Notes under the pieces: generated by a model | What the model saw: the letters and a program-made list of their open reading frames with translations, nothing else | Databases searched by the model: none | Told to the model about the DNA's origin: nothing | In this document: positions 23,776 to 33,289 of the stretch, in pieces | Numbering within the stretch: position 1 is the stretch's first letter | Layout: every line of letters starts with the position of its first letter | Position numbers and translations under genes: made by a program | From: Mucilaginibacter oryzae | Lineage (GTDB): Bacteria > Bacteroidota > Bacteroidia > Sphingobacteriales > Sphingobacteriaceae | DNA length: 64,000 nucleotides | Assembly: GCF_003148845.1 (NCBI RefSeq) | Contig: NZ_QGHA01000001.1 | Coordinates: forward strand, 868,001 to 932,000 | Direction: 5' to 3'

Positions 23776-23993
23776 CGACAATGTTTATATATTGTTGAAT
23801 GTCAATTTGTTAGAAGTTTTCTTTGTCTCGCTGTAAAACATTTGTAAAACAAAGCACGGTCTCTCCAAACCGATGATCAAATATAACGAAATTTGGTTTC
23901 TTAAATTTAATATTGCGATAAATTGTCTGTTGGTTCGAGCCCAGTTAGGGAAGCAAGCTTATGGACCAATACCCATGTAGTATTTCTCCCTTT

Positions 23994-24088
23994 ACTGGGC
24001 GGAATTCGAACAGTTTTTTAGATCAAATGCGTGTTTTAAACAATTAAGAACATTTTTCATGACCTCTAAGTCTATATTTTTCGAACCG
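23994..24088. repeat. 95-bp degenerate repeat, copy 1
   Basis: It begins ACTGGGCGGAATTCGAAC and ends TTCGAACCG. It aligns without net length change to 40872-40966 at very roughly 70% identity by eye. Both ends contain TTCGAA, the tRNA T-loop core. Confidence 0.6.
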
Positions 24089-24124
24089 TTCCTTTCAAGT
24101 TAGAGTACTGTCGGGTTTATTTAT

Positions 24125-25599
24125 TAATTAGTCGTCCCTTAAAAAAGTATAATAATTTGATTATCAATAAATTATTAACAATAAACAGTATAGGTATTTG
24201 CAGGTTTTTGCTATATTAGTATCAAAAGCTTGCAGATATTTATGCTCAACAAACCTATAAATACTACTCAACTCAGTTTTTTGCAACCAGGCTTAAAGGA
24301 ACAATTGTCGAACAAACATCCGCTGTACATTTTAGCAGATCATGTTAACTGGCAGCTGTTCGAGGATAGCTTTAAGAAGCATTATAAAGAGAACTTTGGC
24401 CGTCCGGCCAAACCGATCCGCCTGATGGTGGCACTTTTGATGCTCAAGCACATCCGTAACCTGAGTGACGAAAGCGTAGTAGAGCAATGGTCTGAGAATG
24501 CTTACTATCAATACTTTAGCGGAGAGCAGGTATTTACAGCCAAAGCTCCCTGTGAAGCATCTGAGTTGGTGCACTTCCGTAACCGGATCGGGGATGAAGG
24601 CGTAGAACTGATCCTGAAAGAGAGTATCCGTATCAATGGCAAAGGCGGCAAGGAAGATAAGGCCAGCATAGATACCACCGTCCAGGAGAAGAATATCACT
24701 TATCCTACCGATAGTAAGCTGCACCGGAAGATCATCAAAAAATGTATAGCGATAGCCGACAAAGAAGGCATAGAACTCCGGCAGCGTTATACCCGTACTT
24801 TGAAGAAGCCTGGTATCGAGCAGCGCTTCAGGAACCACCCTAAAAACGGGGCAAAAGCAAGGAAAGCCGATAAGAAAGTAAAAACGATAGCAGGCAGGCT
24901 GGTAAGGGAACTGCAAAGGAAATTACCGGCAGAAAGTTACAAAACCGATCTGGAGCTGTTTGTACGGGTGCTCCGTCAAAAACGGCAGGACAAGAACAAG
25001 GTTTATAGCCTTCATGAACCGGATGTAGCTTGCATCAGCAAAGGCAAAGAGCATAAAAAGTATGAGTTCGGCAGTAAAGTATCGATCACCGTCACCCAAA
25101 ACAGTGGCGTGATTATCGGGGCATTGAACATCCCGGGGAACGATTACGACGGACATACGCTGGATGCAGCCCTGGAACAGCAGCAAAGGCTCACCGGACA
25201 TAAACTCAAAGAAGCATTTGTTGACAGAGGCTACCGGGGAAGGAAAGAGGTACTGGGAACCACTATCCATACCCCAAAAACCTTCAGCAATAAACTAACG
25301 GCGTATCGAAAAAACAAATTAAAGGAAGGCTTCACCAAAAGAGCCGCCATCGAGCCTAAGATCGGCCATTTGAAAACAGATCACCGCCTGAGCCGTAACT
25401 TTTACAAAGGAATTAAAGGCGATAACATCAATGTGATGCTCGCCGCTGCTGCTATGAACTTCAAAAGAATGATGAATATCTGGAAAAACAATCTTTGGGC
25501 GCTTTTTTTTCACTTCGTTCAGATCTTCCAAAAAAATACACAACAACCAATTTATTATATCAATCCTCGATTATTGACTTTTTAAGGCTCGACTAATTA
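24125..25599 (+). mobile_element. IS5-like insertion sequence
   Basis: The element of about 1.48 kb has imperfect terminal inverted repeats: TAATTAGTCGTCCCTTAAAA at the left end and TAATTAGTCGAGCCTTAAAA on the minus strand at the right end. One transposase gene fills it. The target duplication cannot be fixed because the ends lie in a TTAATTA-type palindrome. It appears intact. Confidence 0.8.
24242..25585 (+). CDS. IS5-family-like DDE transposase
   Basis: The product is 447 residues from the ATG at 24242 (an earlier TTG at 24230 is possible). It has an N-terminal DUF772-type domain (PIRLMVALLMLKHIRNLSDE) and an RNase-H-like DDE catalytic domain. The acidic residues lie in ASIDTTVQEKN, AFVDRGYRG and AAIEPKIGHLK. 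It moves the surrounding element. No frameshift or stop interrupts it, so it may be active. The right terminal repeat overlaps its stop. Confidence 0.92.
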   Translation: MLNKPINTTQLSFLQPGLKEQLSNKHPLYILADHVNWQLFEDSFKKHYKENFGRPAKPIRLMVALLMLKHIRNLSDESVVEQWSENAYYQYFSGEQVFTAKAPCEASELVHFRNRIGDEGVELILKESIRINGKGGKEDKASIDTTVQEKNITYPTDSKLHRKIIKKCIAIADKEGIELRQRYTRTLKKPGIEQRFRNHPKNGAKARKADKKVKTIAGRLVRELQRKLPAESYKTDLELFVRVLRQKRQDKNKVYSLHEPDVACISKGKEHKKYEFGSKVSITVTQNSGVIIGALNIPGNDYDGHTLDAALEQQQRLTGHKLKEAFVDRGYRGRKEVLGTTIHTPKTFSNKLTAYRKNKLKEGFTKRAAIEPKIGHLKTDHRLSRNFYKGIKGDNINVMLAAAAMNFKRMMNIWKNNLWALFFHFVQIFQKNTQQPIYYINPRLLTF

Positions 25600-25703
25600 C
25601 ACGAGGTTTGTCTACATACAAAAAACTATTGGCGAGCATATAATTCAATTTTATATATTCGGGAAAGACACTGAACCACTAAAGACGATTGAAGCCATAC
25701 TTA

Positions 25704-25823
25704 TTCCATATCACCCTCTTTGACCTGGCTTTCCTGGTCGTGATCATCATTGGAATAAATTATGCCCTGCTTTTAGGATTTAGCAAGCACGTTAATATTC
25801 ATCAACAAGATCGAATGACCTAA
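25704..25823 (+). pseudogene. Fragment of a membrane-bound AraC-type regulator
   Basis: One frame reads FHITLFDLAFLVVIIIG and then INYALLLGFSKHVNIHQQD before a stop. This resembles the first membrane helix of Bacteroidetes AraC regulators with N-terminal membrane domains. The rest of the gene is missing. The gap 25600-25920 holds nothing else that I can support. Confidence 0.35.
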
Positions 25824-25920
25824 CGGATAAGAAACAGACCATCATCAAGCAGGTCGAAATAGGCACCACGAGAATATTCTCAATATAAAATTAATTAAAA
25901 CCTTCGTTGTAAACCTAAGG

Positions 25921-27267
25921 TCAGTTACCCTGACTGGTAGCTTTTACCACATTATAATACAATCTTTTTATCAACGGAACATTTTTGGTAATTACCAAAG
26001 CGGTAGCCTTTAAACCAGTCTTATATTGAATTTTTTGATTGAGATTTGTTTTTAGACTTTTTTCGAGTTGTACTGTAGCCAAATATCCGCTGTCTGTTGG
26101 AATATTTGATATATAATTTATGCTTCCTTTAAGGAAGCCAACTTCCTGATATGGATACGCGTCAAATCGGAGCTGTACTTCCATGCCGGTATCAACCTTT
26201 CCTAAATTCCTTTGTGGTAACACTAGTTGTGCGTAGAATTTACCATCATCAGGTTTTACGTAACCTAACAATTTACTCTGTTCGATATACTGATTTTGTT
26301 GCAGAGGTAAGGTAAAGAACAATGTGCCATCCATCGGTGCGGTTAAAATATAGCGTTTTTTCCAATCATCTACATTGCTTTTAAGTGTTTGAAGCGCTTG
26401 CTGGAAAAGAACCTTTTGCTGAGTCATATCATGTTCTAATTGCTCAAGTTCCCGTTTTTTGTGGAGTTGCTGATTTTCATTTGAGATAATATTCGAATTC
26501 ATCTGTGGCATCCCCATTTGTTTATTAATAAGCCTGCTTTGTTGTTGCCGATACTCCTCCTTAGTAATCACATGTTGTTCATACAATTTTTCATTCATCT
26601 TATAGGTTTGATTAGCAACTTCATTATCTTTCTCAATTAACTGTTTTTGTTCATTCAACGCTTTGTCTGTATTTTCTATTGAAGCTACGTCATTTAAAAT
26701 AAGCTTCTTTTGCTTTTCATAAAATCCATTTACAAGATAATCGTCGAACTTTTGAAGTTCTACTATATAAGTTTGATAATAAACTTGAATAGTACCGAGG
26801 TTTTGAAACTCTTCATGAAAAAGCATTGGCAATTTTTCTGATTTTCCAAGAGATAATAATTTGATACCGCTATCGAGTTGATGGGAAAGCTTCAGTACCT
26901 CATCAGGTCTTGCTGTACTCTCAATCCAACCTATCATATCATCCTGTCTCACTTTTTGCCCATTTTGAATGAATAGTTTAATAAGTCTTCCGGTTTGGAT
27001 GGAGATAACCTCCTTGGGGGCATTATAGGCTGATAATGTTGCTTTCGTTTGAATTATATCCGGATATCTGATAAACCAGGTACCGGCAATCAAACAAAGT
27101 AATACAGCCAAAAAAATAACCAAAGCCCATTTTTCAAAAAAGGAAGGACGTCGATCGATGATTTCCTGAGCCAGGTCAGACCTGTTAGGAAGGTTATCAG
27201 GTAAGGTAGCTTTCTTTAAAAAAGTAGCATCTGCCTCCTGATGTACATTGCTTTCGTTATTTGACAT
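25921..27267 (-). CDS. HlyD-family membrane fusion protein of a peptide exporter
   Basis: The 448-residue protein has a short cytoplasmic N-terminus, one membrane helix (about residues 50-70) and biotinyl-lipoyl-like halves (VISIQTGRLIKLFIQNGQKV and LTAPMDGTLFFTLPLQQ). A long coiled coil lies between them (about 150-300) and a beta-barrel follows. It bridges the inner-membrane ABC exporter to the outer membrane. It lies 26 bases downstream of the C39 exporter gene on the same strand, so the two form one export unit. It is the usual partner for double-glycine peptide exporters in Bacteroidetes. Confidence 0.93.
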   Translation of the reverse strand: MSNNESNVHQEADATFLKKATLPDNLPNRSDLAQEIIDRRPSFFEKWALVIFLAVLLCLIAGTWFIRYPDIIQTKATLSAYNAPKEVISIQTGRLIKLFIQNGQKVRQDDMIGWIESTARPDEVLKLSHQLDSGIKLLSLGKSEKLPMLFHEEFQNLGTIQVYYQTYIVELQKFDDYLVNGFYEKQKKLILNDVASIENTDKALNEQKQLIEKDNEVANQTYKMNEKLYEQHVITKEEYRQQQSRLINKQMGMPQMNSNIISNENQQLHKKRELEQLEHDMTQQKVLFQQALQTLKSNVDDWKKRYILTAPMDGTLFFTLPLQQNQYIEQSKLLGYVKPDDGKFYAQLVLPQRNLGKVDTGMEVQLRFDAYPYQEVGFLKGSINYISNIPTDSGYLATVQLEKSLKTNLNQKIQYKTGLKATALVITKNVPLIKRLYYNVVKATSQGN

Positions 27268-27293
27268 GATTTTCAGGTGTAATTAATCTGTGA

Positions 27294-29522
27294 TTAGCTT
27301 CCAAGTTCCAGTTGATTTTTTACAAGTTGGTAGTATTTACCTTTGGCAAAGGTGAGTTCTGCATGAGTACCTTCCTCTACTATTTCCCCCTTGTCCATAA
27401 CAACAATTTTATCTGCATTCTTGACAGTACTTAGTCTGTGGGCAACCACAACTACTGTTTTTCCTTTGAAAAATGTTGATAGGTTTCCTACGATTTTACG
27501 TTCATTATTTGCGTCCAATGAATTCGTTGCTTCGTCAAAAAAAAGATACTCCGGATCCTTGTAAACCGCTCTGGCAATCAATAGCCTTTGTTTTTGTCCC
27601 TGGCTCAAACCTACACCTTCTGCCCCAAGTTGCGTATAAAAACCATTGGGGAGCGATTCGATGAACGAAAAAATATTTGACACCCGGCAGCTTTGGATTA
27701 AGCGTTCGTATACTATTTCTTCCTGGCCTACGGCAATGTTACGGGCGATCGTATCGTTAAATATATAGCCATCCTGCATAACCGCGCCACAAATACTTCG
27801 CCAGTAGGAATGACCAATATGATCAAATCTTAATCCCTCATTGTAATCATTTTCTGAGGCATCCTTTTGTTCTGCTCCGCCTATTCTTATAACACCGCTA
27901 TATTGTTCATAAACCTTCAGCAGAATCTTGAGGAGCGTTGTCTTTCCGCTTCCGCTGGCACCAACAATGGCTGTGACCTTTCCTTCGGGTATGTGTAAAA
28001 AAAACCCCTTTAATACAGGCTCGTTCCCTGCCCCGGGATATGTGTAGGACAGATCGTTTATCGAAATGCTTTTTCCCGAAGAGAGTTTGGAGATATAAGA
28101 CCTTTCAGGATTTTCCTCATCTGCTAACTGGTGTATCTCGTTCAAACGCTCCATACTGATCTTTGCATCCTGCAAGCCCTGAACAAGACTAACCCACTGG
28201 CTAATCGGGCCACTCAACTGGCCTATAATATATTGTATAGCCAACATTGCACCAAGCGTTAAACGTCCCTCTATAACAAGTTTAGCCACAAGATAACTGA
28301 TTGCAATGTTCTGTACCTGATTAAACAGCGTGGCACCTGCAGATTGCAACTGATTGTAATTTAAAGATTTGAAGTTAAGCTTAAAAATGGATGCCTGTAT
28401 ATTTTCCCAATCCCAGCGTTTTTGTTTTTCCGCGTTGTTTAGCCTGATTTCCTGCATGCCCTGTATCAGTTCCAAAGTTGCGTTGTTTTCCTTTGCCGAG
28501 AGATGGAAAGTCTGGTAATTAACTTTCCGGCGCATGCGCATAAATAATTGCACCCATGAGAAATAAATTGCGCTTCCTATCATGAACACTAAAAATAATT
28601 CCAAATTATACATAACCAGTACAATCGCATAAGCCACGAAATTAAACGCGGAAAAAAGCGTATTCAAGGCCGTTCCTGTTAGAAAATCCTTAATAGTACT
28701 ATGATCGTTTATGCGCTGGATAGTATCGCCGGTATGATGTACATCAAAATAAGCTACGGGGAGTTTGGTCAGCTTGATCCAAAAATCAGAAAGTATTTGC
28801 AGATTGAGAATATTTGAGATACGCAAAAGAAGGGTACTTCTTATAAACCCAACAACCGTTTGGCTAAATGTCAGCATAACTTGGGCAACAAGTATTATAA
28901 CTACATATTGAAGGTTCTGCGTGTTAATGCCCGTGTCAACTATACTTTGCGTTAAAAATGGTACGATAAGTTGTAATAAAGATGTAATTACGAGCGCAAT
29001 AAAAACCTGCAGGATTTGCAATTTGCTTTGTGCGAGATATCGAAACAATAAATGCCAGGTAATTTTATTTTCCCGTTCCCCTTCATTCTCAAAAAAACCA
29101 GGTGTGGGTTCCAATAAAAGCGCAATGCCGGTTTGCTGGTCATCCTGACTGGCTGAAGATAGCCAATGATCTAAAAACTCATCTTTTGAAAGGCTGGTCA
29201 AACCTCTCGCAGGATCAGCAATTTTTATTCTTTTTCTTGAAATATCCACAAGGACCACGAAGTGGTTCTGGTCCCAATGAAGGATCGCAGGCAATGTTAC
29301 GGCCTCAAGCTGTTCAAACCTTATTTTAACACCCCTCGTTCTGAAACCTAATTTCTCTGCGGTTTCGCTTATACTTAATAACGAAACTCCCTGTTTGGCA
29401 AAACCGGTTTTCTGCCTGAGTGTATCAGCGTTATAGTGTCTGCCATAATGTTTAGCTACCATCCGTAAACACGTCGGTCCGCATTCCATAGCATTTAACT
29501 GTTTATAATAAGGAAAAGGCAT
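27294..29522 (-). CDS. Peptidase-containing ABC exporter (C39, PCAT)
   Basis: The 742-residue protein joins three parts. A C39 cysteine peptidase spans about residues 1-130, with Cys14 in MECGPTC, His in HWDQNHFVVL and Asp in DPARG. A six-helix membrane domain spans about 160-460. The ATPase spans about 495-740, with Walker A GASGSGKTTLL, signature LSQGQKQRLL, Walker B YLFFDEATNSLD and switch His in VVVAHRLS. The peptidase removes double-glycine leaders during export. All catalytic residues are present. The natural substrates here are the precursors at 31471 and 38261. Confidence 0.96.
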   Translation of the reverse strand: MPFPYYKQLNAMECGPTCLRMVAKHYGRHYNADTLRQKTGFAKQGVSLLSISETAEKLGFRTRGVKIRFEQLEAVTLPAILHWDQNHFVVLVDISRKRIKIADPARGLTSLSKDEFLDHWLSSASQDDQQTGIALLLEPTPGFFENEGERENKITWHLLFRYLAQSKLQILQVFIALVITSLLQLIVPFLTQSIVDTGINTQNLQYVVIILVAQVMLTFSQTVVGFIRSTLLLRISNILNLQILSDFWIKLTKLPVAYFDVHHTGDTIQRINDHSTIKDFLTGTALNTLFSAFNFVAYAIVLVMYNLELFLVFMIGSAIYFSWVQLFMRMRRKVNYQTFHLSAKENNATLELIQGMQEIRLNNAEKQKRWDWENIQASIFKLNFKSLNYNQLQSAGATLFNQVQNIAISYLVAKLVIEGRLTLGAMLAIQYIIGQLSGPISQWVSLVQGLQDAKISMERLNEIHQLADEENPERSYISKLSSGKSISINDLSYTYPGAGNEPVLKGFFLHIPEGKVTAIVGASGSGKTTLLKILLKVYEQYSGVIRIGGAEQKDASENDYNEGLRFDHIGHSYWRSICGAVMQDGYIFNDTIARNIAVGQEEIVYERLIQSCRVSNIFSFIESLPNGFYTQLGAEGVGLSQGQKQRLLIARAVYKDPEYLFFDEATNSLDANNERKIVGNLSTFFKGKTVVVVAHRLSTVKNADKIVVMDKGEIVEEGTHAELTFAKGKYYQLVKNQLELGS

Positions 29523-29716
29523 TTGTATAAGCTAAATATAAAATTACGTGACGAAAGGTGAAAAATACTTATTTAACTCATTTTAAAAAATATCTTGATA
29601 AATAAAATCATTTTCTTTAATTTAGAAAAATAAGACGAAATAATCCGGTTTGTATTCTATTTAATAAGATTATAAAGCAATATCTCGCTTTGTTAATAAA
29701 TAATATTACCTAAACT

Positions 29717-31360
29717 ATGTTCTCATTACTATCAAACATACTTGAACCAAAAGCGAACGGACCAGAAGCAGCTTTTCTTTTAACTGAATTGCTTAAAGTA
29801 AATATATCAGAATCTACACTAAAAAAGGAAATTGAAGAACATCCCGATTATCCCAGTTTACTGAGCATAAGCGATGTGTTAAACAGTCACGGGATTGAGA
29901 ACCTGGGTATAGATTTTATTCCCGGAAAACTTGGAGATATACCTTGCCCTTTCATCACTCAGATCAAAGGCGTTGAAAGTGATTTCGATTTTTTTACTGT
30001 TGTAAAAGAGGTCACCGATCAAACTGTTACCTATTTTGAACCTGTGAAACGCCGGTGGACGACATCTTCCCGGGAGTTTTTCCTGAAGTATTGCTCATGT
30101 GTGGCCTTATTAGCTGAAGCCGCAGACCATGCAGGCGAAAGAGAATATGCAACAAAGATCCGCCAGCAAAAAAGAAAATCCCTTTTTGAAAGTTTTGCTG
30201 TTTTATTCCTTCCGCTGATGACCCTTTTAGCGGGTGGATGCGCGTTTTTACAATACAAGAGCCTTATCTTTTTGCCCTTCACCTTCATGGTGTTAACGCT
30301 ATGCGGTTGCATTATCGGAGCATTGCTGATCTGGTATGAGTTAGATCAGCATAATCCAATCTTGCAGCAAATATGTACATACGGACGGAAGGTCAATTGC
30401 GGTGCCATTTTACAATCAAAAGGCTCCAAGCTCGCCGGAATTAGCTGGAGCGCCATAGGTTTCAGCTATTTTACTGGAATTTTATTGTTGTTATTGTTTA
30501 ACGGCTTAGCTAATTCAGGCATAATTCATTTAATCAGTTGGATTAGCAGTATTGCGTCTTTTTATATAGTATTCTCTATATATTACCAGTGGCGCGTAGC
30601 AAAACAATGGTGTGTTTTGTGCCTTTGCGTACAAGCTATTTTAGCGCTGCAAACAACTATTATTTTCACAAGCGGATGGCCGTTGCTGATGTCACTAAAT
30701 ACAATTACTCCTGAATTGATCATTCAAACAATTGTCGCGTTTATGATCCCTTTCCTGGCAACGCTTTTCCTGGTAAGCTGCCTTGAGAAAATGAAGGAAA
30801 GCAAATACATAAAAACGGAATTACAAAAACTGAAGCATGACCCTCTTATTTTCCAGGCATTATTGTCCAAACAAAAAAAAATCACAGAGAGCACCGAAGG
30901 GCTGGGGATTATAATAGGTAACCCGAAGGGTACACAGAAAATCCTTAAGGTATGTAATCCTTATTGTGGGCCTTGCGCCAGAGCTCATGTGCCCATGCAT
31001 GCATTAATACAAAACAACTCTGATGTTCAAATACAGATCGTATTTCCTGTTTCGAAAGAAAAGAACGACGCCAGGACGCCCATCGTCAGGCACTTCCTGA
31101 GTATAGCAGAGACAGGAGATCACGAATTATTGGCTGATGCACTGGACGACTGGTATTTATCAGATAACAAGAATTACGAGGCTTTTGCCGAAAAATATCC
31201 TGTACCAAATAGTGAAACCGGATATGATGACCAAATGCTGAGGATGGCGAATTGGTGTGACAAAATGAATATCAAAGTTACGCCCACGTTTTTTGTGAAC
31301 AACCATAAGTTGTCGAATATTTATACTGTAAATGATTTGAAGTATTTCCTGTTGCAGTAA
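29717..31360 (+). CDS. VKOR-DsbA fusion with C39-like N-terminal domain
   Basis: The 547-residue protein has three parts. Residues about 1-130 look like a degenerate C39 peptidase domain without an aligned catalytic cysteine (KEIEEHPDYPSLLSISDVL). Residues about 150-345 are a multi-helix vitamin K epoxide reductase domain, with the membrane-embedded pair in WCVLCLC and a loop cysteine in VNCGAIL. Residues about 375-547 are a periplasmic thioredoxin/DsbA domain with CNPYCGPCARAH. VKOR fusions re-oxidise their thioredoxin partner and so make disulfides. The gene is divergent from the exporter and lies 110 bases before the first six-cysteine precursor. Confidence 0.9.
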   Translation: MFSLLSNILEPKANGPEAAFLLTELLKVNISESTLKKEIEEHPDYPSLLSISDVLNSHGIENLGIDFIPGKLGDIPCPFITQIKGVESDFDFFTVVKEVTDQTVTYFEPVKRRWTTSSREFFLKYCSCVALLAEAADHAGEREYATKIRQQKRKSLFESFAVLFLPLMTLLAGGCAFLQYKSLIFLPFTFMVLTLCGCIIGALLIWYELDQHNPILQQICTYGRKVNCGAILQSKGSKLAGISWSAIGFSYFTGILLLLLFNGLANSGIIHLISWISSIASFYIVFSIYYQWRVAKQWCVLCLCVQAILALQTTIIFTSGWPLLMSLNTITPELIIQTIVAFMIPFLATLFLVSCLEKMKESKYIKTELQKLKHDPLIFQALLSKQKKITESTEGLGIIIGNPKGTQKILKVCNPYCGPCARAHVPMHALIQNNSDVQIQIVFPVSKEKNDARTPIVRHFLSIAETGDHELLADALDDWYLSDNKNYEAFAEKYPVPNSETGYDDQMLRMANWCDKMNIKVTPTFFVNNHKLSNIYTVNDLKYFLLQ

Positions 31361-31470
31361 TAACTTTTAAGTTTTATAGTAAAAAATGCCTGCCTGATGA
31401 GAAGGGCGACATGGCATTAAAAAGGAATGATTTTTTTTACTAATAATAATTTATATCAAACAATTTTAAA

Positions 31471-31713
31471 ATGAAAAAGCTAAAACTTCAAGCATTGAAC
31501 CTGAGCAACAATGAGGTGCTTACAAGAACTCATCTGAAAAATGTGATTGGCGGCGGCGCGCTTTTCGCCACCACTTCTACAAAAAAAGTTAATTGTAGCA
31601 AATACGTTTGTTCTGGTGGGGAATTTTCAAGCTGCGGTCCTGACGACGGCTCATGCGGCTGTTCAACAACCGCTACCAGTGATAAATACGTTTGTTCTGC
31701 CGAGATGGGTTGA
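31471..31713 (+). CDS. Double-glycine peptide precursor 1, six cysteines
   Basis: The 80-residue protein has a leader of 27-28 residues (KKLKLQALNLSNNEVLTR and LKNVIGG), typical of Bacteroidetes natural-product precursors cleaved by C39 exporters. The core of about 52 residues is small, Gly/Ser/Thr-rich, and has six cysteines (VNC, YVC, SSC, SCGC, YVC). KYVCS occurs twice. A VKOR-DsbA gene upstream and a TlpA gene downstream suggest that the cysteines form disulfides. A lanthionine form cannot be excluded because a LanC-like gene is near. No LanB or LanM enzyme is visible. Confidence 0.8.
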   Translation: MKKLKLQALNLSNNEVLTRTHLKNVIGGGALFATTSTKKVNCSKYVCSGGEFSSCGPDDGSCGCSTTATSDKYVCSAEMG

Positions 31714-31955
31714 TTCTTTGTGGAATAATACTTTAAAACTTTATTCCATTTATTCATCAGTTCCAACTCATTTAAACCAATCAGAACAAGATTGGTCATT
31801 TTCGAATACCTTTAGCCGTTTCATTTAAAAATAACGGCTATAGGTATTTTATAAGTTTTTTAGCCAATAACACTGTACTGAGAGGTAAGGGCTTATCAAA
31901 AACACTATTACATATAGGCTATAGATTATATTGCTACCAAGTTTAACTTCCAGCT

Positions 31956-33098
31956 ATGACAAAACATCTGCTAACAATACTATTTCTCGTTAAAGCAGTT
32001 ACCGTGTTTTCGCAAACAAAGTACACGGTTGTTGGAAAAACAGATTATATAACCGATGGCAAAGCAGTTTTAGCCCCAAATCCGTTAACACCATGGTTTT
32101 ACCCACATGGACTCAAAAACGACACCGTTCCTGTACGAAACCATGTATTCTATTTTAAGGGCGTATTACATTCTCCGGCTTCCTTTAGTCTCATTTGTTT
32201 TGATGAACGCGAAAATTTTTTTCTAAGCGAACCCTTTTTTTTGGACTCTGGAAATCAAAAGTTAGTATTCGATTCAACAACCGTTAAAAATGATTTTTGG
32301 ACTTCCGGCCAAGGTATTGCGGTTGAAGGCTCGAAAGCAAATGATGAATATACACGAAGCTTTTTGCCGCTGTATGATCATCTAAATGATGAAATCAGGT
32401 CTTACTTTATTGAATTGCGGCATTACAACCTGATGACTGATAAGTTGGCGCAAAGAGACAGTGCGGATAAAACGGAAGCGAAACGTATATCGATCAGAAA
32501 AGAGAGTGATAGTATACTCAATCGCTATGCGGCCAGATTTCCCAAATCACCTATTATATCCTGGTTAATTTACGATGCCGCATCCCGTCACAATTATTCC
32601 CATTTTTATTATAAAGCATTCGATAGGATAAAAACTTATCAGCGTCCTGAAGTCAGGTCTGGTTTAAAAGCATATCTTGATAAACAAAAAATAAAAGGAG
32701 AAGGCAGAAGATTTCCTTTACGTGATTTTATTCAGGCTAATATCAGCGCTGAAAGCAGGCACGCAAAATTTACGCTTGTTGATTTTTGGTTTAGCGCATG
32801 TGGCCCATGTATCTTTAACTTCAACAAATTAAAGAGCATCTACAACACATATCACGATAAAGGTTTTAACATTGTAGCAATATCGATTGACAAAAAGGAA
32901 GCAATTGCTGATTACGAGAGAACAATTAAAAAGTACCAGTATACCTGGGATCAGGTACTTGATTTAAATGGACTAAGAACAAAATCCCTAAATATCAACA
33001 TCTTCCCAACTTCTTTCCTGCTTGATCAGAATGGAAAAATTATTAAAACCTTTATAAATCCTATTTTATTAAATACTTTTCTTGAGAGAAACCTGTGA
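31956..33098 (+). CDS. TlpA-type thiol-disulfide oxidoreductase with DUF4369-like N-terminus
   Basis: The 380-residue secreted protein has a signal peptide (residues 1-19, ending FSQ). It has a beta-rich N-terminal domain like DUF4369, a helical middle and a C-terminal thioredoxin fold with LVDFWFSACGPCIFNFNKL (CGPC active site) and a cis-proline in IFPTSF. It acts in the periplasm or outer-membrane space, reducing or shuffling disulfides. It is the same class as the gene at 37056, and each of the two peptide precursors has one such gene beside it. Confidence 0.85.
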   Translation: MTKHLLTILFLVKAVTVFSQTKYTVVGKTDYITDGKAVLAPNPLTPWFYPHGLKNDTVPVRNHVFYFKGVLHSPASFSLICFDERENFFLSEPFFLDSGNQKLVFDSTTVKNDFWTSGQGIAVEGSKANDEYTRSFLPLYDHLNDEIRSYFIELRHYNLMTDKLAQRDSADKTEAKRISIRKESDSILNRYAARFPKSPIISWLIYDAASRHNYSHFYYKAFDRIKTYQRPEVRSGLKAYLDKQKIKGEGRRFPLRDFIQANISAESRHAKFTLVDFWFSACGPCIFNFNKLKSIYNTYHDKGFNIVAISIDKKEAIADYERTIKKYQYTWDQVLDLNGLRTKSLNINIFPTSFLLDQNGKIIKTFINPILLNTFLERNL

Positions 33099-33289
33099 AT
33101 TACCACCATCAGCAATGTCAAAATGCGTAAGCAACCTGTTTAACATGTTGTGAACGGCTATAATTACCGGCTATCCCGATTTGTTGATTTGTATAATAAT
33201 CCGGTCGTTTTGAAAAAATATTACAAACGGTATAAAACACGCAGCCATGCCAACAGTAATAACATGGAATTTAGTTTAGCGACTGCTGT

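Noticed and set aside
24125..25599. Peptide locus as an IS-mobilised composite transposon
   Set aside because: Only one copy of the IS is visible, so the tRNA-Phe repeats are the better explanation of transfer.
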